DNA of 64,000 bases from Legionella sp. (GTDB lineage: Bacteria; Pseudomonadota; Gammaproteobacteria; Legionellales; Legionellaceae): positions 62,001-126,000 of the forward strand of contig JAUXWR010000131.1 of the NCBI GenBank assembly GCA_030680075.1. Reading direction: 5' to 3'. Below, piece after piece: positions 43,057 to 52,973 of this stretch. The position numbers and the translations under genes are program-made. How positions within the stretch are numbered: position 1 is the first letter of the stretch; every line of letters starts with the position of its first letter. The notes below the pieces were generated by a model. That model had not been told where the DNA came from. It did not search any database and saw only the letters and a list, made by a program, of their open reading frames with translations.

Positions 43057-43533
43057 TTGGATATAGCAAAGAAATATATAAAATTAAGACGATTTTTACA
43101 GTGGTTTGCAGGTGCTGCGCTTTTGGTTATCAGCTGTTATTTTTGGGCGATTTACCTGGAGCAATATTTTGGTACGTCTAATGCCGAAGAAGTCTTTTTA
43201 CAGCAGTTTTTTATAAAAGCATGGCCCATATGGCTGTATCCTTTGGCTTTATGCTGGATAACCATGTTTGTCTGGAAAAAAAAACGAATTAAGGGTTTGC
43301 GCTCGCATGTTGCTTTAATTGAGCAGGAAAGAATCAACCAAAAAATGCAAGTGGCCAATTTGCAAGCAGAAATTCATCTTTTGAATGAACATATCAACAA
43401 GCAAGATACCGAATCGTATAAAAATGAAAATTATAAACTTTTGCAAGCAGACTATTCAGCGCTTACCGAAGACTATCATCAAAGTAAGGAGTTTATCGAG
43501 AAACTACTGGACAAAGTGAATTCAATCAAGTGA
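43057..43533 (+). CDS. Membrane protein with C-terminal coiled coil
   Basis: This 158-residue protein appears to start at a TTG (43057), because no in-frame ATG or GTG precedes the first helix. Two hydrophobic segments (LQWFAGAALLVISCYFWAIY and WPIWLYPLALCWITMFVW) are followed by a basic stretch KKKRIKGLRS and a coiled coil of about 60 residues (ERINQKMQVANLQAEIHLLN onward). I recognise no family. It is divergent from phaC and upstream of an orphan gene. Confidence 0.6.
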   Translation: MDIAKKYIKLRRFLQWFAGAALLVISCYFWAIYLEQYFGTSNAEEVFLQQFFIKAWPIWLYPLALCWITMFVWKKKRIKGLRSHVALIEQERINQKMQVANLQAEIHLLNEHINKQDTESYKNENYKLLQADYSALTEDYHQSKEFIEKLLDKVNSIK

Positions 43534-43571
43534 ATATAGTTTTTCAAGGATTGTGAAATTTGAAGTTAACG

Positions 43572-43577
43572 TATAAT
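43572..43577 (+). promoter_or_regulatory. Possible -10 box of the orphan gene at 43597
   Basis: TATAAT with TTGTGA (43551-43556) 15 bp upstream, a slightly short spacing. It lies 20 bp before the ATG at 43597, and GGAGAG falls between the two. Confidence 0.4.
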
Positions 43578-43596
43578 CAGAATCGGAGAGTATAGG

Positions 43597-44454
43597 ATGA
43601 CTTATTTGGATGCTGTATTAGAGTTCACTAGTAAAATTGTCAATGAGTATGCGAGAAAAAAAAACCGCGGGCATGATTTATCCGAAGAGGCGAGATCTGA
43701 TTGGAATAGTCATAAAATTGCCCTTGATAAACACTTCACTGACGTTAGCAAGCATTCTTCGAGTGAGCATAAAATAGCATGGTATGCCTTGGCCTTAAAT
43801 AATGCTGCTACGTATTTGAGTGTAAAAACTGACAAAATGCCAGAGAACGAGAAGAAGAAGTGGTTAGTAGAAGAAATGGCTCTTCAGACACATATAAATA
43901 AAATCAATGAAAAGCTGCCTTCCAAGTATCGTAAGCTTAAGATAGAAGTGCCATTACACCCCGCTGCTATATTTGAGCCATCTGCCGAGAATAAAATTGA
44001 AGAAGAGGCGCCAACAATCTTGCGCAAATGCCCTGAAGTCCTCAGGTTTCTGAATAGTGAGCAATTTGGAGCATTGGAAAAATACCAGACTGACGTTTTA
44101 ACCAACGACAAACGCTCTCATAAATACCTGTGTTATTTTGACTTAAGTGAGCGCCGAAAAGCAGATATCTTAAATGATTTGTTAACGAACTTGAGCCGTC
44201 AACAAACCATGAGCGGGATTAAAAAAGTGCTGGAGAATTTTTATGATGGAAAAAATCAGCAAATGCGTCATAAAGACAGTCCGGAATTTGACAAATCTCC
44301 CTATGAAATTTTGAATCTTGGCCAAAACATAACAACTCGTTTTTTTAATCGGCTTGGTATGCGCTCAACAACCATCACTTTACTGGATGATTTAGCTGCC
44401 ACGGTAGGGATGGGGAATAAAGCTGTGGCAGTTAAAACACCATCTCTGGTATAA
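43597..44454 (+). CDS. Orphan hydrophilic protein, function unknown
   Basis: This 285-residue protein has no signal peptide and no membrane helix. It is Lys- and Glu-rich and mostly helical (LSEEARSDWNSHKIALDKHF, ILNDLLTNLSRQQTMSGIKK). I recognise no family. A GGAGAG site 7 bp before the ATG and a possible promoter support a real gene. In a Legionella context an orphan cytosolic helical protein of this kind could be a Dot/Icm substrate, but that is a guess. Confidence 0.6.
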   Translation: MTYLDAVLEFTSKIVNEYARKKNRGHDLSEEARSDWNSHKIALDKHFTDVSKHSSSEHKIAWYALALNNAATYLSVKTDKMPENEKKKWLVEEMALQTHINKINEKLPSKYRKLKIEVPLHPAAIFEPSAENKIEEEAPTILRKCPEVLRFLNSEQFGALEKYQTDVLTNDKRSHKYLCYFDLSERRKADILNDLLTNLSRQQTMSGIKKVLENFYDGKNQQMRHKDSPEFDKSPYEILNLGQNITTRFFNRLGMRSTTITLLDDLAATVGMGNKAVAVKTPSLV

Positions 44455-44480
44455 AACTAATATTTTCATACACTCGAATT

Positions 44481-44500
44481 CCCGCGGCTTGCCCCGCGGG
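44481..44500. repeat. Short GC-rich extragenic palindrome
   Basis: CCCGCGG (44481-44487) pairs with CCGCGGG (44494-44500) around CTTGCC. The following ATCCA also ends the palindrome at 24445-24519. The GC-rich core stands out against its AT-rich flanks, as extragenic palindromes often do. The rest of the 44455-44688 gap has no gene. Confidence 0.5.
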
Positions 44501-44654
44501 ATCCAAACTATTTCGCTCTAGTCTTTCTAGTCTTTGACCACATAAAGCGCCCTTATAAATAAGGTTTTGGGATGATTTACATCAGAACTTGATAGAATAA
44601 ATCCTTGTCTTGTCAGGTGGGGAAAACCTTCTATCAACGCTCATTATTCTAAGG

Positions 44655-44660
44655 TATAAT
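44655..44660 (+). promoter_or_regulatory. Possible -10 box of smc
   Basis: TATAAT lies 29 bp before the smc ATG. No clear -35 hexamer is found at 16-18 bp. No strong ribosome-binding site is seen before the ATG at 44689, so the transcript may have a short leader. Confidence 0.35.
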
Positions 44661-44688
44661 TTCCTTACTTTTACCAGTCCTGTCGCCC

Positions 44689-47600
44689 ATGCATCTCAAG
44701 CAGTTGAAACTGTCTGGATTTAAATCCTTCGTTGACCCCACTATCGTGCCGCTACCTAGCCAATTAGTGGCGGTTGTTGGGCCAAACGGTTGTGGGAAAT
44801 CGAATGTTATCGATGCGCTTCGCTGGGCTTTGGGGGAAAGCTCTGCCAAAAATTTACGCGGCGAATCCATGGTCGATGTAATTTTTAACGGGTCTTCCAC
44901 TCGCAAAGCAGTGGGACAGGCATCGGTTGAGCTTATTTTTGACAATAGCATGGGGCGTTTGACAGGTCAGTACGCCAGCTATCAAGAAATCTCCGTAAAA
45001 CGCCTGGTCACCCGCGACGGCACCTCCTCTTATTTTCTCAATGGTACACGCTGTTTGCGGCGAGATATTACCGATATTTTTTTAGGTACAGGTGCTGGCG
45101 CCCATGGTTACTCCATTATTGGGCAAGGGACAATTTCGCGCCTGGTGGAAGCACGACCCGAAGAATTAAGAGGCTTTCTGGAAGAAGCAGCCGGTATATC
45201 CAAATACAAAGAGCGCCGCCGCGATACACTCTCCCGAATACATCATACCCGTGAAAATCTCGCGCGCATTGCCGATATTCGCGCGGAATTAGACAAGCAA
45301 CTCCAGCGACTAGAGCGACAAGCCCGCTCAGCTGAACGCTATCAGCTTTTAAAAGAAGAAGAGCGTTCGTTTAAGGCGGAAATTTTAGCCTTAAAATGCC
45401 AAGCTTTACGCAAAGAGCAAGCAACGATAGAAGAAGAGTTAACTCGCCACACACTGAGCTATGAAGCGCACCAGGCAAAAGCTACGGATGCTTATAAGCA
45501 ATGCACAATTTTGCGTGAAAAAATTCAGGCCGAAAATGATGGCTTGCAAAATCTGCAAGCCAATTTTTATCAACTGGCAACCGATATTGCCTTGCTTGAA
45601 GAAAGTATCCAACAAAATCTGCGTGAAAAGCAGCGCCTGATTACTGATGAACAACAAGTACAAAACGACTGGCAAATAGTGTCTGCTCAAGTACAAGAAG
45701 AAACTCACCTTTTACAAAAGAGTGAAGCCAGTTTCAAAGAAACCACGGCTAAACTCGAGCTGATGCGCTTGGAGTTAGCCGAAAAACAACAATCATTTCA
45801 GGCAATACAACACCAACAGACCCGTTGGCAAGAGCAATGGAATGAAGTACAAAAACTACTCGCAAATGCGACAAAAGAGGCCGAGGTTGCCGAGCTGGGT
45901 TTAACGCATTCCAAGCAACGCCAGCAAGATACCCAGCTGCGAGTTGAAAAAATTCAACAAGAGCTGCAACAGCTAAATGAGCGTTTATTAAAAGATACGT
46001 CGATCGAGCTGCAAACAAATTTATCTCTTGTAGAAGTCGCGTTAGAGCAAGAAGAAGAAAATTGCGCAGCTCATCGGTCACTAATTGAGGACAGTCGCTC
46101 CCAACTTGCGGATACAGAAACGCGCCTGCATCAGGAGCAAGATGGTTTTCATCGCCTAAAGGCTGAAGAGGCTGCTCTCACTGCCATGTTAAATGCAGCC
46201 ATGGACCAGATTGAAGAGGACAAGTCTCCTCAAGCGTCTGATTATCCTCGCCTTGTAGAAGTGATGGCCGTCGATGGTGAGTGGCAGCGGGCTTGTGAGT
46301 TTGTATTGGGAGCAAATCTTAAAGCGCGCGTTGTGGATTCCATCTCACCCCTCTGTTCGGATGCAGAGGTGCAGACTTTAGGTGGCGGCGTCTATACGGC
46401 TTGTCTGGATGCTAAGGATGACACGTCTCCCTACCCACGCCTATCGGATAAAATTCAAGGCGTTAAACCTTCATTTCACCCCACTTTTGATAAAATATTT
46501 GCAGCAAAAGACCTCAATGAGGCGTGCGCCTGGCTCCCCACAATAAAAGACGATGAGTCAATAATTACGCCAGAACGTTGCTGGATAGGCAAGCGCTGGA
46601 TGCAGCTCGCCGGAAGTGATCGCAAGGAAGGCATTAGCTTATTGGCCACCCAACAACAACTACGCGTCTTAAAAGACGCGTTGCGCGCCGCTGATGCTTC
46701 GGTATCGCATTTAAAATTAAAACGTGATGAATTATTCACTGCAATGAAAACCAATGAGACTATTCTGGCAGGCGTTCAAAATAGTCTTAGTGAAAAACGT
46801 GAAAATGTTCGGATTTTTAAAGCGAGTATCAGTGAGCAAGAGCGATCATTACAGCAATTAACGGCGTCTAAACGGCGCTTTGCTGATGAGCTTGACACGC
46901 TGTATCTTCGACTGGAAGACCTGATTATCCAGATGGACAAAATTAACGAATCTTTATGTATGGCAAACGCTACTCAAGCAAAAGCCCAGGAAACGCAATC
47001 GGCCTTGCTTGCTGACAAAGCCCATTGGGAAACAGGCTTGTCTGCCAGCCGACAGTCAATGGACGACACCCACGCTGCTCTCTATCAGCTCGAGTTACAA
47101 GGTGAACGAGAGCATTTGCTTATCAAGCAAGCGAGCAATAACATTGTACGTGATGAGGTGCGACTGCTGACCTTGACAGACCGCCTGGAAGCCTTGGCCT
47201 TGCAAAGAATAGCATTAGAGACGCCAGACACTTCCCGTGATAGCCTTTTAAACGAGAAATTATCAGCGCACAGTGAGCTGGAAACTACATTAACAAAAAG
47301 GCGTGAGGCGCTAAGTCTCTTGACGCTCGAAATGAATGCAAGGGACGCCGAGGTCAAAACCGAGGAAAAACACGCTAAAACGGTAGGGGATACCCTCCAA
47401 AGCCAACAATTAGCGTTGCAAACATTAAAAGTACATGCCAATAATCTGTTAGAATCCTTAACAGAACTGGGTGCCCAGGTAGACGTTCTCCTGACCGAAA
47501 TCCCCGGGGATGTGACTTTGCCGATGCGAGAGGCGTCACTTCTTGAAACGGTTGAGAAAATAAAACGCCTGGGTGCTATTAACCTGGCGGCTATTGAAGA

Positions 47601-48183
47601 GTTTGAAACGGAGTTCCAACGTAAGCAATATTTGGATGAGCAATATAACGATCTCACGGAGGCCTTAAATACGCTCGATATTGCTATTGAAAAAATGGAC
47701 AAGGAAACAAGGCAGCGCCTTGAGCAAACCTTTGATGAAGTAAATCGCGCTTTTCAGTCACTTTTTCCTCGCCTTTTTGGTGGAGGACGTGCCATGCTGG
47801 AACTGACTTGTGATAATGTGTTAGAAGCTGGTATTTTAATAATGGCGCAACCGCCCGGCAAACGGAATAGTACGATACATTTACTTTCCGGTGGTGAGAA
47901 AGCAATGACGGCAGTTGCTTTGGTATTTGCCATTTTTCAGTTAAATCCGTCGCCTTTTTGTATGCTGGATGAGGTAGATGCACCGTTGGATGATGTAAAT
48001 GTTGGGCGTTTTTGCACTTTAGTAAAAGAGATGTCACAATTTGTACAATTTCTATTTATTACCCATAACAAGGTAACGATGGAATTAGCTGATCATTTAA
48101 TTGGAGTAACCATGCGCGAACCCGGTGTATCGCGAGTGGTTGCTGTTGATGTTGAGCAAGCCTTAGCAATGACTGAGTCTTGA
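44689..48183 (+). CDS. smc: Chromosome segregation protein SMC
   Basis: SMC is the ATPase that compacts and segregates the chromosome as part of an SMC-ScpAB complex. At 1164 residues it has the family layout: N-terminal ATPase with Walker A GPNGCGKSN (31-39), two long coiled coils, a central hinge (around VEVMAVDGEWQRACEFVLGA), and a C-terminal ATPase with LLSGGEKAMTAVALVFAIF (signature) and CMLDEVDAPLDDVN (Walker B). No break is seen. scpA and scpB are not in the window. The zipA frame begins inside its last bases. Confidence 0.97.
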   Translation: MHLKQLKLSGFKSFVDPTIVPLPSQLVAVVGPNGCGKSNVIDALRWALGESSAKNLRGESMVDVIFNGSSTRKAVGQASVELIFDNSMGRLTGQYASYQEISVKRLVTRDGTSSYFLNGTRCLRRDITDIFLGTGAGAHGYSIIGQGTISRLVEARPEELRGFLEEAAGISKYKERRRDTLSRIHHTRENLARIADIRAELDKQLQRLERQARSAERYQLLKEEERSFKAEILALKCQALRKEQATIEEELTRHTLSYEAHQAKATDAYKQCTILREKIQAENDGLQNLQANFYQLATDIALLEESIQQNLREKQRLITDEQQVQNDWQIVSAQVQEETHLLQKSEASFKETTAKLELMRLELAEKQQSFQAIQHQQTRWQEQWNEVQKLLANATKEAEVAELGLTHSKQRQQDTQLRVEKIQQELQQLNERLLKDTSIELQTNLSLVEVALEQEEENCAAHRSLIEDSRSQLADTETRLHQEQDGFHRLKAEEAALTAMLNAAMDQIEEDKSPQASDYPRLVEVMAVDGEWQRACEFVLGANLKARVVDSISPLCSDAEVQTLGGGVYTACLDAKDDTSPYPRLSDKIQGVKPSFHPTFDKIFAAKDLNEACAWLPTIKDDESIITPERCWIGKRWMQLAGSDRKEGISLLATQQQLRVLKDALRAADASVSHLKLKRDELFTAMKTNETILAGVQNSLSEKRENVRIFKASISEQERSLQQLTASKRRFADELDTLYLRLEDLIIQMDKINESLCMANATQAKAQETQSALLADKAHWETGLSASRQSMDDTHAALYQLELQGEREHLLIKQASNNIVRDEVRLLTLTDRLEALALQRIALETPDTSRDSLLNEKLSAHSELETTLTKRREALSLLTLEMNARDAEVKTEEKHAKTVGDTLQSQQLALQTLKVHANNLLESLTELGAQVDVLLTEIPGDVTLPMREASLLETVEKIKRLGAINLAAIEEFETEFQRKQYLDEQYNDLTEALNTLDIAIEKMDKETRQRLEQTFDEVNRAFQSLFPRLFGGGRAMLELTCDNVLEAGILIMAQPPGKRNSTIHLLSGGEKAMTAVALVFAIFQLNPSPFCMLDEVDAPLDDVNVGRFCTLVKEMSQFVQFLFITHNKVTMELADHLIGVTMREPGVSRVVAVDVEQALAMTES

Positions 48184-48203
48184 TTATTATGGGGATTAAC
48201 AAC

Positions 48204-48962
48204 ATGCAGGCAAATTGGAGTCTGATACTCAATGTGTTTTTACTCATTGGTGTAGTAGTGGCTATTGGGCGCTTGATGAAAGCAAGGCGACAAAATTTTA
48301 ATACCATTAGCTCAGCCCCTTATCAACCAACGTTAGGCACAGTTGAGAATAAATTTTTTGATGACATCATTGCCGTTCGCAAGATACAGCAGGATGACCT
48401 TCTTCTTGACATTGAAGAGGAGATGCCTGTTGTTGATGTAGTAGCGGCCAAAACACCTGCTCTTAATGTGGAAGTTGTGGACGAGATTGAGCCTGCAGAA
48501 CCTGTTGAAAAAGGTGAAGCAGGTAAATCATTGATGATGTTTCTTTTAGCTAAAGAAAATCGCACTCTTGCGGGCTACGAATTATTACAAACATTACTGG
48601 CCGCAGGTCTTCGGTTTGGAGAAGGGCATTTATTTCACCGCCATCAGCATTCAAACGGGCAGGGGCCTGTTCTTTGCAGTTTAGCGGCGGCTACAGCTAC
48701 GGGAGTTTTTGATTTACAAAATATTGGGGCCTTTAGCGTACGTGGTTTATGTTTATTCATGCAATCATCAGGTAATCCTACCATCGATGCTGAGCGATTA
48801 ACGATAATGTTTGAGACAGCGCGCCAATTGAGTGATGACCTGGATACTCGATTACTTGATGAGAAGCAGCGCCCCTTTACGGATGAAAGTGTGCAGCGTT
48901 ATTGCCGTCTTTTAAACATTAAAGATACGGCGGTTCCCTCACTACTTGCGGAACCTGCTTGA
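48204..48962 (+). CDS. zipA: Cell division protein ZipA
   Basis: ZipA tethers FtsZ to the inner membrane and helps build the division septum. I chose the ATG at 48204 (252 residues) because GGGGA lies 8 bp upstream and the protein then starts MQANWSLILNVFLLIGVVVA, the N-terminal anchor. The linker (residues 30-110) is acidic and shorter than in E. coli. The ZipA C-terminal FtsZ-binding domain is clear: MMFLLAKENRTLAGYELLQT, LFHRHQHSNGQGPVLCSLAA and LTIMFETARQLSDDLDTRLL. It follows smc, as in several gammaproteobacteria, but ligA does not come next. Confidence 0.93.
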   Translation: MQANWSLILNVFLLIGVVVAIGRLMKARRQNFNTISSAPYQPTLGTVENKFFDDIIAVRKIQQDDLLLDIEEEMPVVDVVAAKTPALNVEVVDEIEPAEPVEKGEAGKSLMMFLLAKENRTLAGYELLQTLLAAGLRFGEGHLFHRHQHSNGQGPVLCSLAAATATGVFDLQNIGAFSVRGLCLFMQSSGNPTIDAERLTIMFETARQLSDDLDTRLLDEKQRPFTDESVQRYCRLLNIKDTAVPSLLAEPA

Positions 48963-49039
48963 AGGCACGAAGCTTTCGCCCTGATAACTGGTGGGTTTGA
49001 TGAATAACCCTTACAATAAACATTTAATGCATTGAAATT

Positions 49040-50386
49040 ATGATGAATCTACAAATAATTGCACAACAACTTGAGTGTCAGATACGTGGCCAGGTAACTG
49101 ATAGCGACTTCATTACGAGCATTTGTATTGATAGTCGCAAGGTTCAATCTGGCGCTTTATTTGTGGCTCTTCGTGGTGAGCATTTTGATGGGCATGATTT
49201 TATAGCGACAGCAGTGAGTCAAGGCGCTATTGCTGTTATTTGTGAACGCCCGGATAGTCAAATTGGCGCTATTCCTCAATTGATAGTGAGCGATACGCTT
49301 AAAGCGTTAACCAATCTCGCCGTTTTTCATCGCCAAAATATCACTTGCCCTGTTATCGCCTTAACGGGGAGTAATGGCAAAACCACGGTCAAGGAAATGA
49401 TTGCCAGTATCTTACCGAAACCGTCTTTTGCGACATTTGGTAATTTGAATAATCATATTGGCGTGCCTTTGAGTGTATTGCAATTAAAGACGGATCACCG
49501 TTACGCCGTTTTTGAACTGGGGGCCAATCACCTGCATGAAATTGCCCACACAGTGGCTATTGTTCAACCGAAAATTGCCCTAATTAATAATATTGCGCCA
49601 GCACATATTGAAGGATTTGGTTCGCTGGAAGGCGTTGCGCGGGCGAAAGGTGAAATTTATGAAGGTTTAACCGCAAATGGTACGGCGATTATCAACGAAG
49701 ATGATGATTTCGCGCATTTCTGGGACGATTTAGTTAAAAATAAGCAAGTAATTCGGTTTTCTCTGACCAAACCGGCAGACGTACACGCCCGCGATATTCA
49801 CTTCAATGATAGAGGCTGCGCTTCTTTTCATCTAGTTTTACCCACAGGCACGGTAGAAATCCAGTTACAGGTCCCAGGCGAGCATTCAGTACGTAACGCA
49901 CTTGCTGCAAGTAGTGCCTGTTTTGCCGCGGGTATTGCTCTTGGGGATATTGCCAAGGGGTTGAATGATTTTCAAGGAGTGGCCGGGCGGTTGACTTACC
50001 TGTCAGGAAAAAATCAATCGTTAGTTATTGATGATACATATAATGCGAATTTACGCTCAGTAGTAACGGCAGTTAATGTACTGGCCAAACGGCAAGGGCG
50101 GCGAATTCTCGTCTTGGGCGACATGGGGGAGTTGGGCGCCTGGACTAAGGAGCACCATGAGGAAATTGGCCGTTTTGCGCAGAGCCAGGGCATTGACCTG
50201 CTCATGACTTGTGGCAAGCATAGTGAATTTAGCAGCCAGGCTTTTGGAGACGCGGCGCACCACTTTGCCAGTCAGGAAGAATTGGCGCAAGATTTGCTTC
50301 CAAGGCTTAATAAAGATACGACCGTATTAGTAAAAGGATCACGGTCAGCACAGATGGAAAAAATTGTGCATCAATTAGTAGGATGA
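49040..50386 (+). CDS. murF: UDP-MurNAc-tripeptide D-Ala-D-Ala ligase
   Basis: MurF adds D-Ala-D-Ala to UDP-MurNAc-tripeptide in the last cytoplasmic precursor step. The 448-residue protein has the three Mur-ligase domains. The N-terminal domain contains ICIDSRKVQSGALFVALRGE. The central ATPase has GSNGKTTVKEMIAS and FGNLNNHIGVPLSVL. The C-terminal domain includes VIDDTYNANLRSVVTAVNVL and LVLGDMGELGAWTKEHH. A second Met at 49043 could be the start. It begins the cell-wall gene run here. murE and ftsI, often next to it, are absent. Confidence 0.96.
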   Translation: MMNLQIIAQQLECQIRGQVTDSDFITSICIDSRKVQSGALFVALRGEHFDGHDFIATAVSQGAIAVICERPDSQIGAIPQLIVSDTLKALTNLAVFHRQNITCPVIALTGSNGKTTVKEMIASILPKPSFATFGNLNNHIGVPLSVLQLKTDHRYAVFELGANHLHEIAHTVAIVQPKIALINNIAPAHIEGFGSLEGVARAKGEIYEGLTANGTAIINEDDDFAHFWDDLVKNKQVIRFSLTKPADVHARDIHFNDRGCASFHLVLPTGTVEIQLQVPGEHSVRNALAASSACFAAGIALGDIAKGLNDFQGVAGRLTYLSGKNQSLVIDDTYNANLRSVVTAVNVLAKRQGRRILVLGDMGELGAWTKEHHEEIGRFAQSQGIDLLMTCGKHSEFSSQAFGDAAHHFASQEELAQDLLPRLNKDTTVLVKGSRSAQMEKIVHQLVG

Positions 50387-50531
50387 ACCCTCTTGGGTAT
50401 GATAAGCTTGCCGATTTTTTTTACAGCTTTAATATGTTGGTTTATCATGCGCGAAGATAATAAAGGCGCAAGCTGATATCTTCTGCATGGCAACGTATCT
50501 TACATAATTTTTGACAAGAGGAAGAGACATT

Positions 50532-51617
50532 ATGCTCTATTGGTTAACGCAGCTAATACAAGGACAGTATCATGCGTTCAGAGTTTTTCAATATTTGACG
50601 TTTCGCTCTATTTTAGCGTCATTAACCGCCTTATTGGTGGGGCTCTTTTGCGGTCCCATCATGATTCGCTGGTTAAGGAATTTACAATTAGGTCAGGTAG
50701 TGCGTGATGATGGGCCGCAAAGCCATTTATCCAAAGCAGGTACACCTACCATGGGCGGAGTGCTTATTCTACTCGCTATTACTTCCAGCTGCTTACTATG
50801 GGGTGATCTGCGGCAACCTGCTTTATGGGCTGTTTTACTGGTGACCATAGGGTTTGGCCTGATTGGCTGGGTAGATGACTATCGCAAGGTCGTACGTAAA
50901 AACAGCAAAGGCTTGCCCGCGCGTTGGAAATATTTATGGCAATCAGTCATTGCTCTTATTGCTATTTTATTTCTCTATTACAGCGACACAATTCCTCTTC
51001 AGAGTCAATTAACGGTTCCTTTCTTTAAAAACTGGTTAATAACCCTGGGTCCTTTATTTCCTATTCTTGCCTATTTTGTGCTCGTTGGTAGCAGTAATGC
51101 CGTTAATTTAACGGATGGCCTTGATGGTCTTGCTATTATGCCTATTGTTATGGTCGCCGGGGCTTTAGGGATATTTGCCTATGCCAGTAGTAATGCACTT
51201 TTTGCTCATTACCTGGCTATTTCCTATGTTCCCAACACAGGCGAGCTCACTATTTTCTGCTCAGCCATTGTCGGTGCGGGTTTGGGCTTTCTTTGGTATA
51301 ACACCTATCCTGCACAAGTATTCATGGGAGATGTTGGTTCGCTCGCGCTCGGTGCTGCATTGGGAATGGTTGCTATTATTGTAAGGCAAGAATTGGTATT
51401 GTTAATCATGGGCGGTTTATTTGTTATTGAAACAATGTCCGTTATTTTACAGGTAGGTTATTTTAAATACACGGGCGGTAAACGCTTATTTCGCATGGCC
51501 CCTTTGCATCACCATTTTGAGCTTAAAGGGTGGTCTGAGCCTAAGGTTATTGTGCGTTTTTGGATTATGACGGTTGTTTTTGTCCTTTGTGGTTTGGCTA
51601 CTTTAAAATTACGTTAG
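50532..51617 (+). CDS. mraY: Phospho-N-acetylmuramoyl-pentapeptide transferase
   Basis: MraY makes lipid I by transferring the muramyl-pentapeptide to undecaprenyl phosphate. The ATG at 50532 (361 residues, E. coli 360) has GAGGAAGAGA upstream; an in-frame TTG at 50511 is not needed. There are ten membrane helices. The motifs are [35 protein letters not shown] (catalytic Asp pair region), [16 protein letters not shown] and [20 protein letters not shown] (His cluster). It lies between murF and murD. Confidence 0.97.
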   Translation: MLYWLTQLIQGQYHAFRVFQYLTFRSILASLTALLVGLFCGPIMIRWLRNLQLGQVVRDDGPQSHLSKAGTPTMGGVLILLAITSSCLLWGDLRQPALWAVLLVTIGFGLIGWVDDYRKVVRKNSKGLPARWKYLWQSVIALIAILFLYYSDTIPLQSQLTVPFFKNWLITLGPLFPILAYFVLVGSSNAVNLTDGLDGLAIMPIVMVAGALGIFAYASSNALFAHYLAISYVPNTGELTIFCSAIVGAGLGFLWYNTYPAQVFMGDVGSLALGAALGMVAIIVRQELVLLIMGGLFVIETMSVILQVGYFKYTGGKRLFRMAPLHHHFELKGWSEPKVIVRFWIMTVVFVLCGLATLKLR

Positions 51618-51626
51618 GCGAAACTT

Positions 51627-52973
51627 ATGAATCAATCCGTTTATTTAGTCGCAGGGATAGGCAAGACCGGGCGTTCAATAGCTGCTTTTCTACGCCGCCG
51701 TAATCTGCCGTTTGTGGTTTTTGATACCCGCACTGAGGTTGAAGGGCTGACTGAATTTACGCGTGATTTTCCGGGTGTTGATATTTTCCTCGGCGAATTG
51801 CCACCATCTGTTTATCCGGAATTGAAAGCTATTATTGCAAGTCCAGGTGTTGCAATGGATGATCCTGTCTTTGCAGAAGTACATCGTTTAAAAATACCGG
51901 TTATTGGAGACATAGAGTGCTTTGCACGTGAGGTGCGTGCGCCTGTTATCGCGATTACTGGCACCAATGGTAAATCCACCGTGACAACCTTGGTTGGTGA
52001 GATGGCGCGCGCGGCGGGGCTTGAGGTGGCAGTTGCAGGTAATATCGGTTTACCGGTACTTGATTTGATCGATAGCGGTAAGCACTACGATTTGTGGGTG
52101 TTGGAGTTATCCAGTTTTCAGCTGGATTTAATTGACTCTTTGGCGCCTGTCGCGGCTACTGTTTTAAATATATCTCCTGACCATCTGGACCGCCATCATA
52201 GCCTTGCGGCGTATAGCGCGGCCAAGCAGCGTATTTATCGGCAGGCAAAAGTATTGATTCATAGCCGTGATGATAACCAGACTTATCCTGTTTTACCGCA
52301 AGCTAATTTGAGCCCTGTTATCACGAGCTTTGGCCTTGATGAACCAACTGGGGAAAATTGGGGGATTATTCATAAAGACGGTAAGGATTATCTTTCCCAC
52401 GGGGATAACGCATTACTGGCTGTTGATGAGTTACGCCTTAAGGGTAAACAAAATTGGCAGAATGTGCTCGCGGCTTGTGCACTTGCCCACGCAGCCGGTA
52501 TAGAACCCCACCATATGCTTTCGGTGTTACGCACGTTTTCCGGCTTACCCCACCGTTGTCAATGGGTAAGAACACTTGATGGTGTTGATTGGATTAATGA
52601 TTCAAAAGGGACCAACGTAGGCGCCACGATTTCTGCGATTTCAGGAATTGGAGGCAGCATTAAAGGGCAAATAGTCCTTATTGCGGGTGGATTGGGAAAA
52701 GGAGCGGATTTTAGCGAAATGCAAGCACCTGTAAATGAATTTGTTCGTGCGGTAGTGCTTATCGGCAAGGATGCGGACAGTATCGAAAAAGCGCTGGACG
52801 GCGTTGTTCCTGTTTTCCATGCAAACTCTCTGGAGGCGGCTATGTTACGGGCACGTTCAGAAGCAAAAAGCGGTGATGTGGTGCTTTTGTCCCCAGCCTG
52901 TGCGAGTCAGGATATGTTTCGTGATTTTAATCATCGCGGTGAGTCGTTTGCAAATCTAGCAGGTCTATTGTGA
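51627..52973 (+). CDS. murD: UDP-MurNAc-L-alanine:D-glutamate ligase
   Basis: MurD adds D-Glu to UDP-MurNAc-L-Ala. It is 448 residues. The N-terminal Rossmann domain has VAGIGKTGRSIAAFLRRRN, the ATP site GTNGKSTVTTLVG, then VLELSSFQLDLIDSLAP and LNISPDHLDRHHSLAAY. The C-terminal domain has GVDWINDSKGTNVGATISAI and LLSPACASQDMFRDFNHRGE. Nine bp separate it from mraY, and its stop overlaps the ftsW GTG start (GTGA). Confidence 0.97.
   Translation: MNQSVYLVAGIGKTGRSIAAFLRRRNLPFVVFDTRTEVEGLTEFTRDFPGVDIFLGELPPSVYPELKAIIASPGVAMDDPVFAEVHRLKIPVIGDIECFAREVRAPVIAITGTNGKSTVTTLVGEMARAAGLEVAVAGNIGLPVLDLIDSGKHYDLWVLELSSFQLDLIDSLAPVAATVLNISPDHLDRHHSLAAYSAAKQRIYRQAKVLIHSRDDNQTYPVLPQANLSPVITSFGLDEPTGENWGIIHKDGKDYLSHGDNALLAVDELRLKGKQNWQNVLAACALAHAAGIEPHHMLSVLRTFSGLPHRCQWVRTLDGVDWINDSKGTNVGATISAISGIGGSIKGQIVLIAGGLGKGADFSEMQAPVNEFVRAVVLIGKDADSIEKALDGVVPVFHANSLEAAMLRARSEAKSGDVVLLSPACASQDMFRDFNHRGESFANLAGLL

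Noticed and set aside
47085..47702. 205-codon antisense frame in smc
   Set aside because: It lies inside the smc coiled-coil coding region and shows only composition-driven Ser/Cys/Arg-rich sequence.
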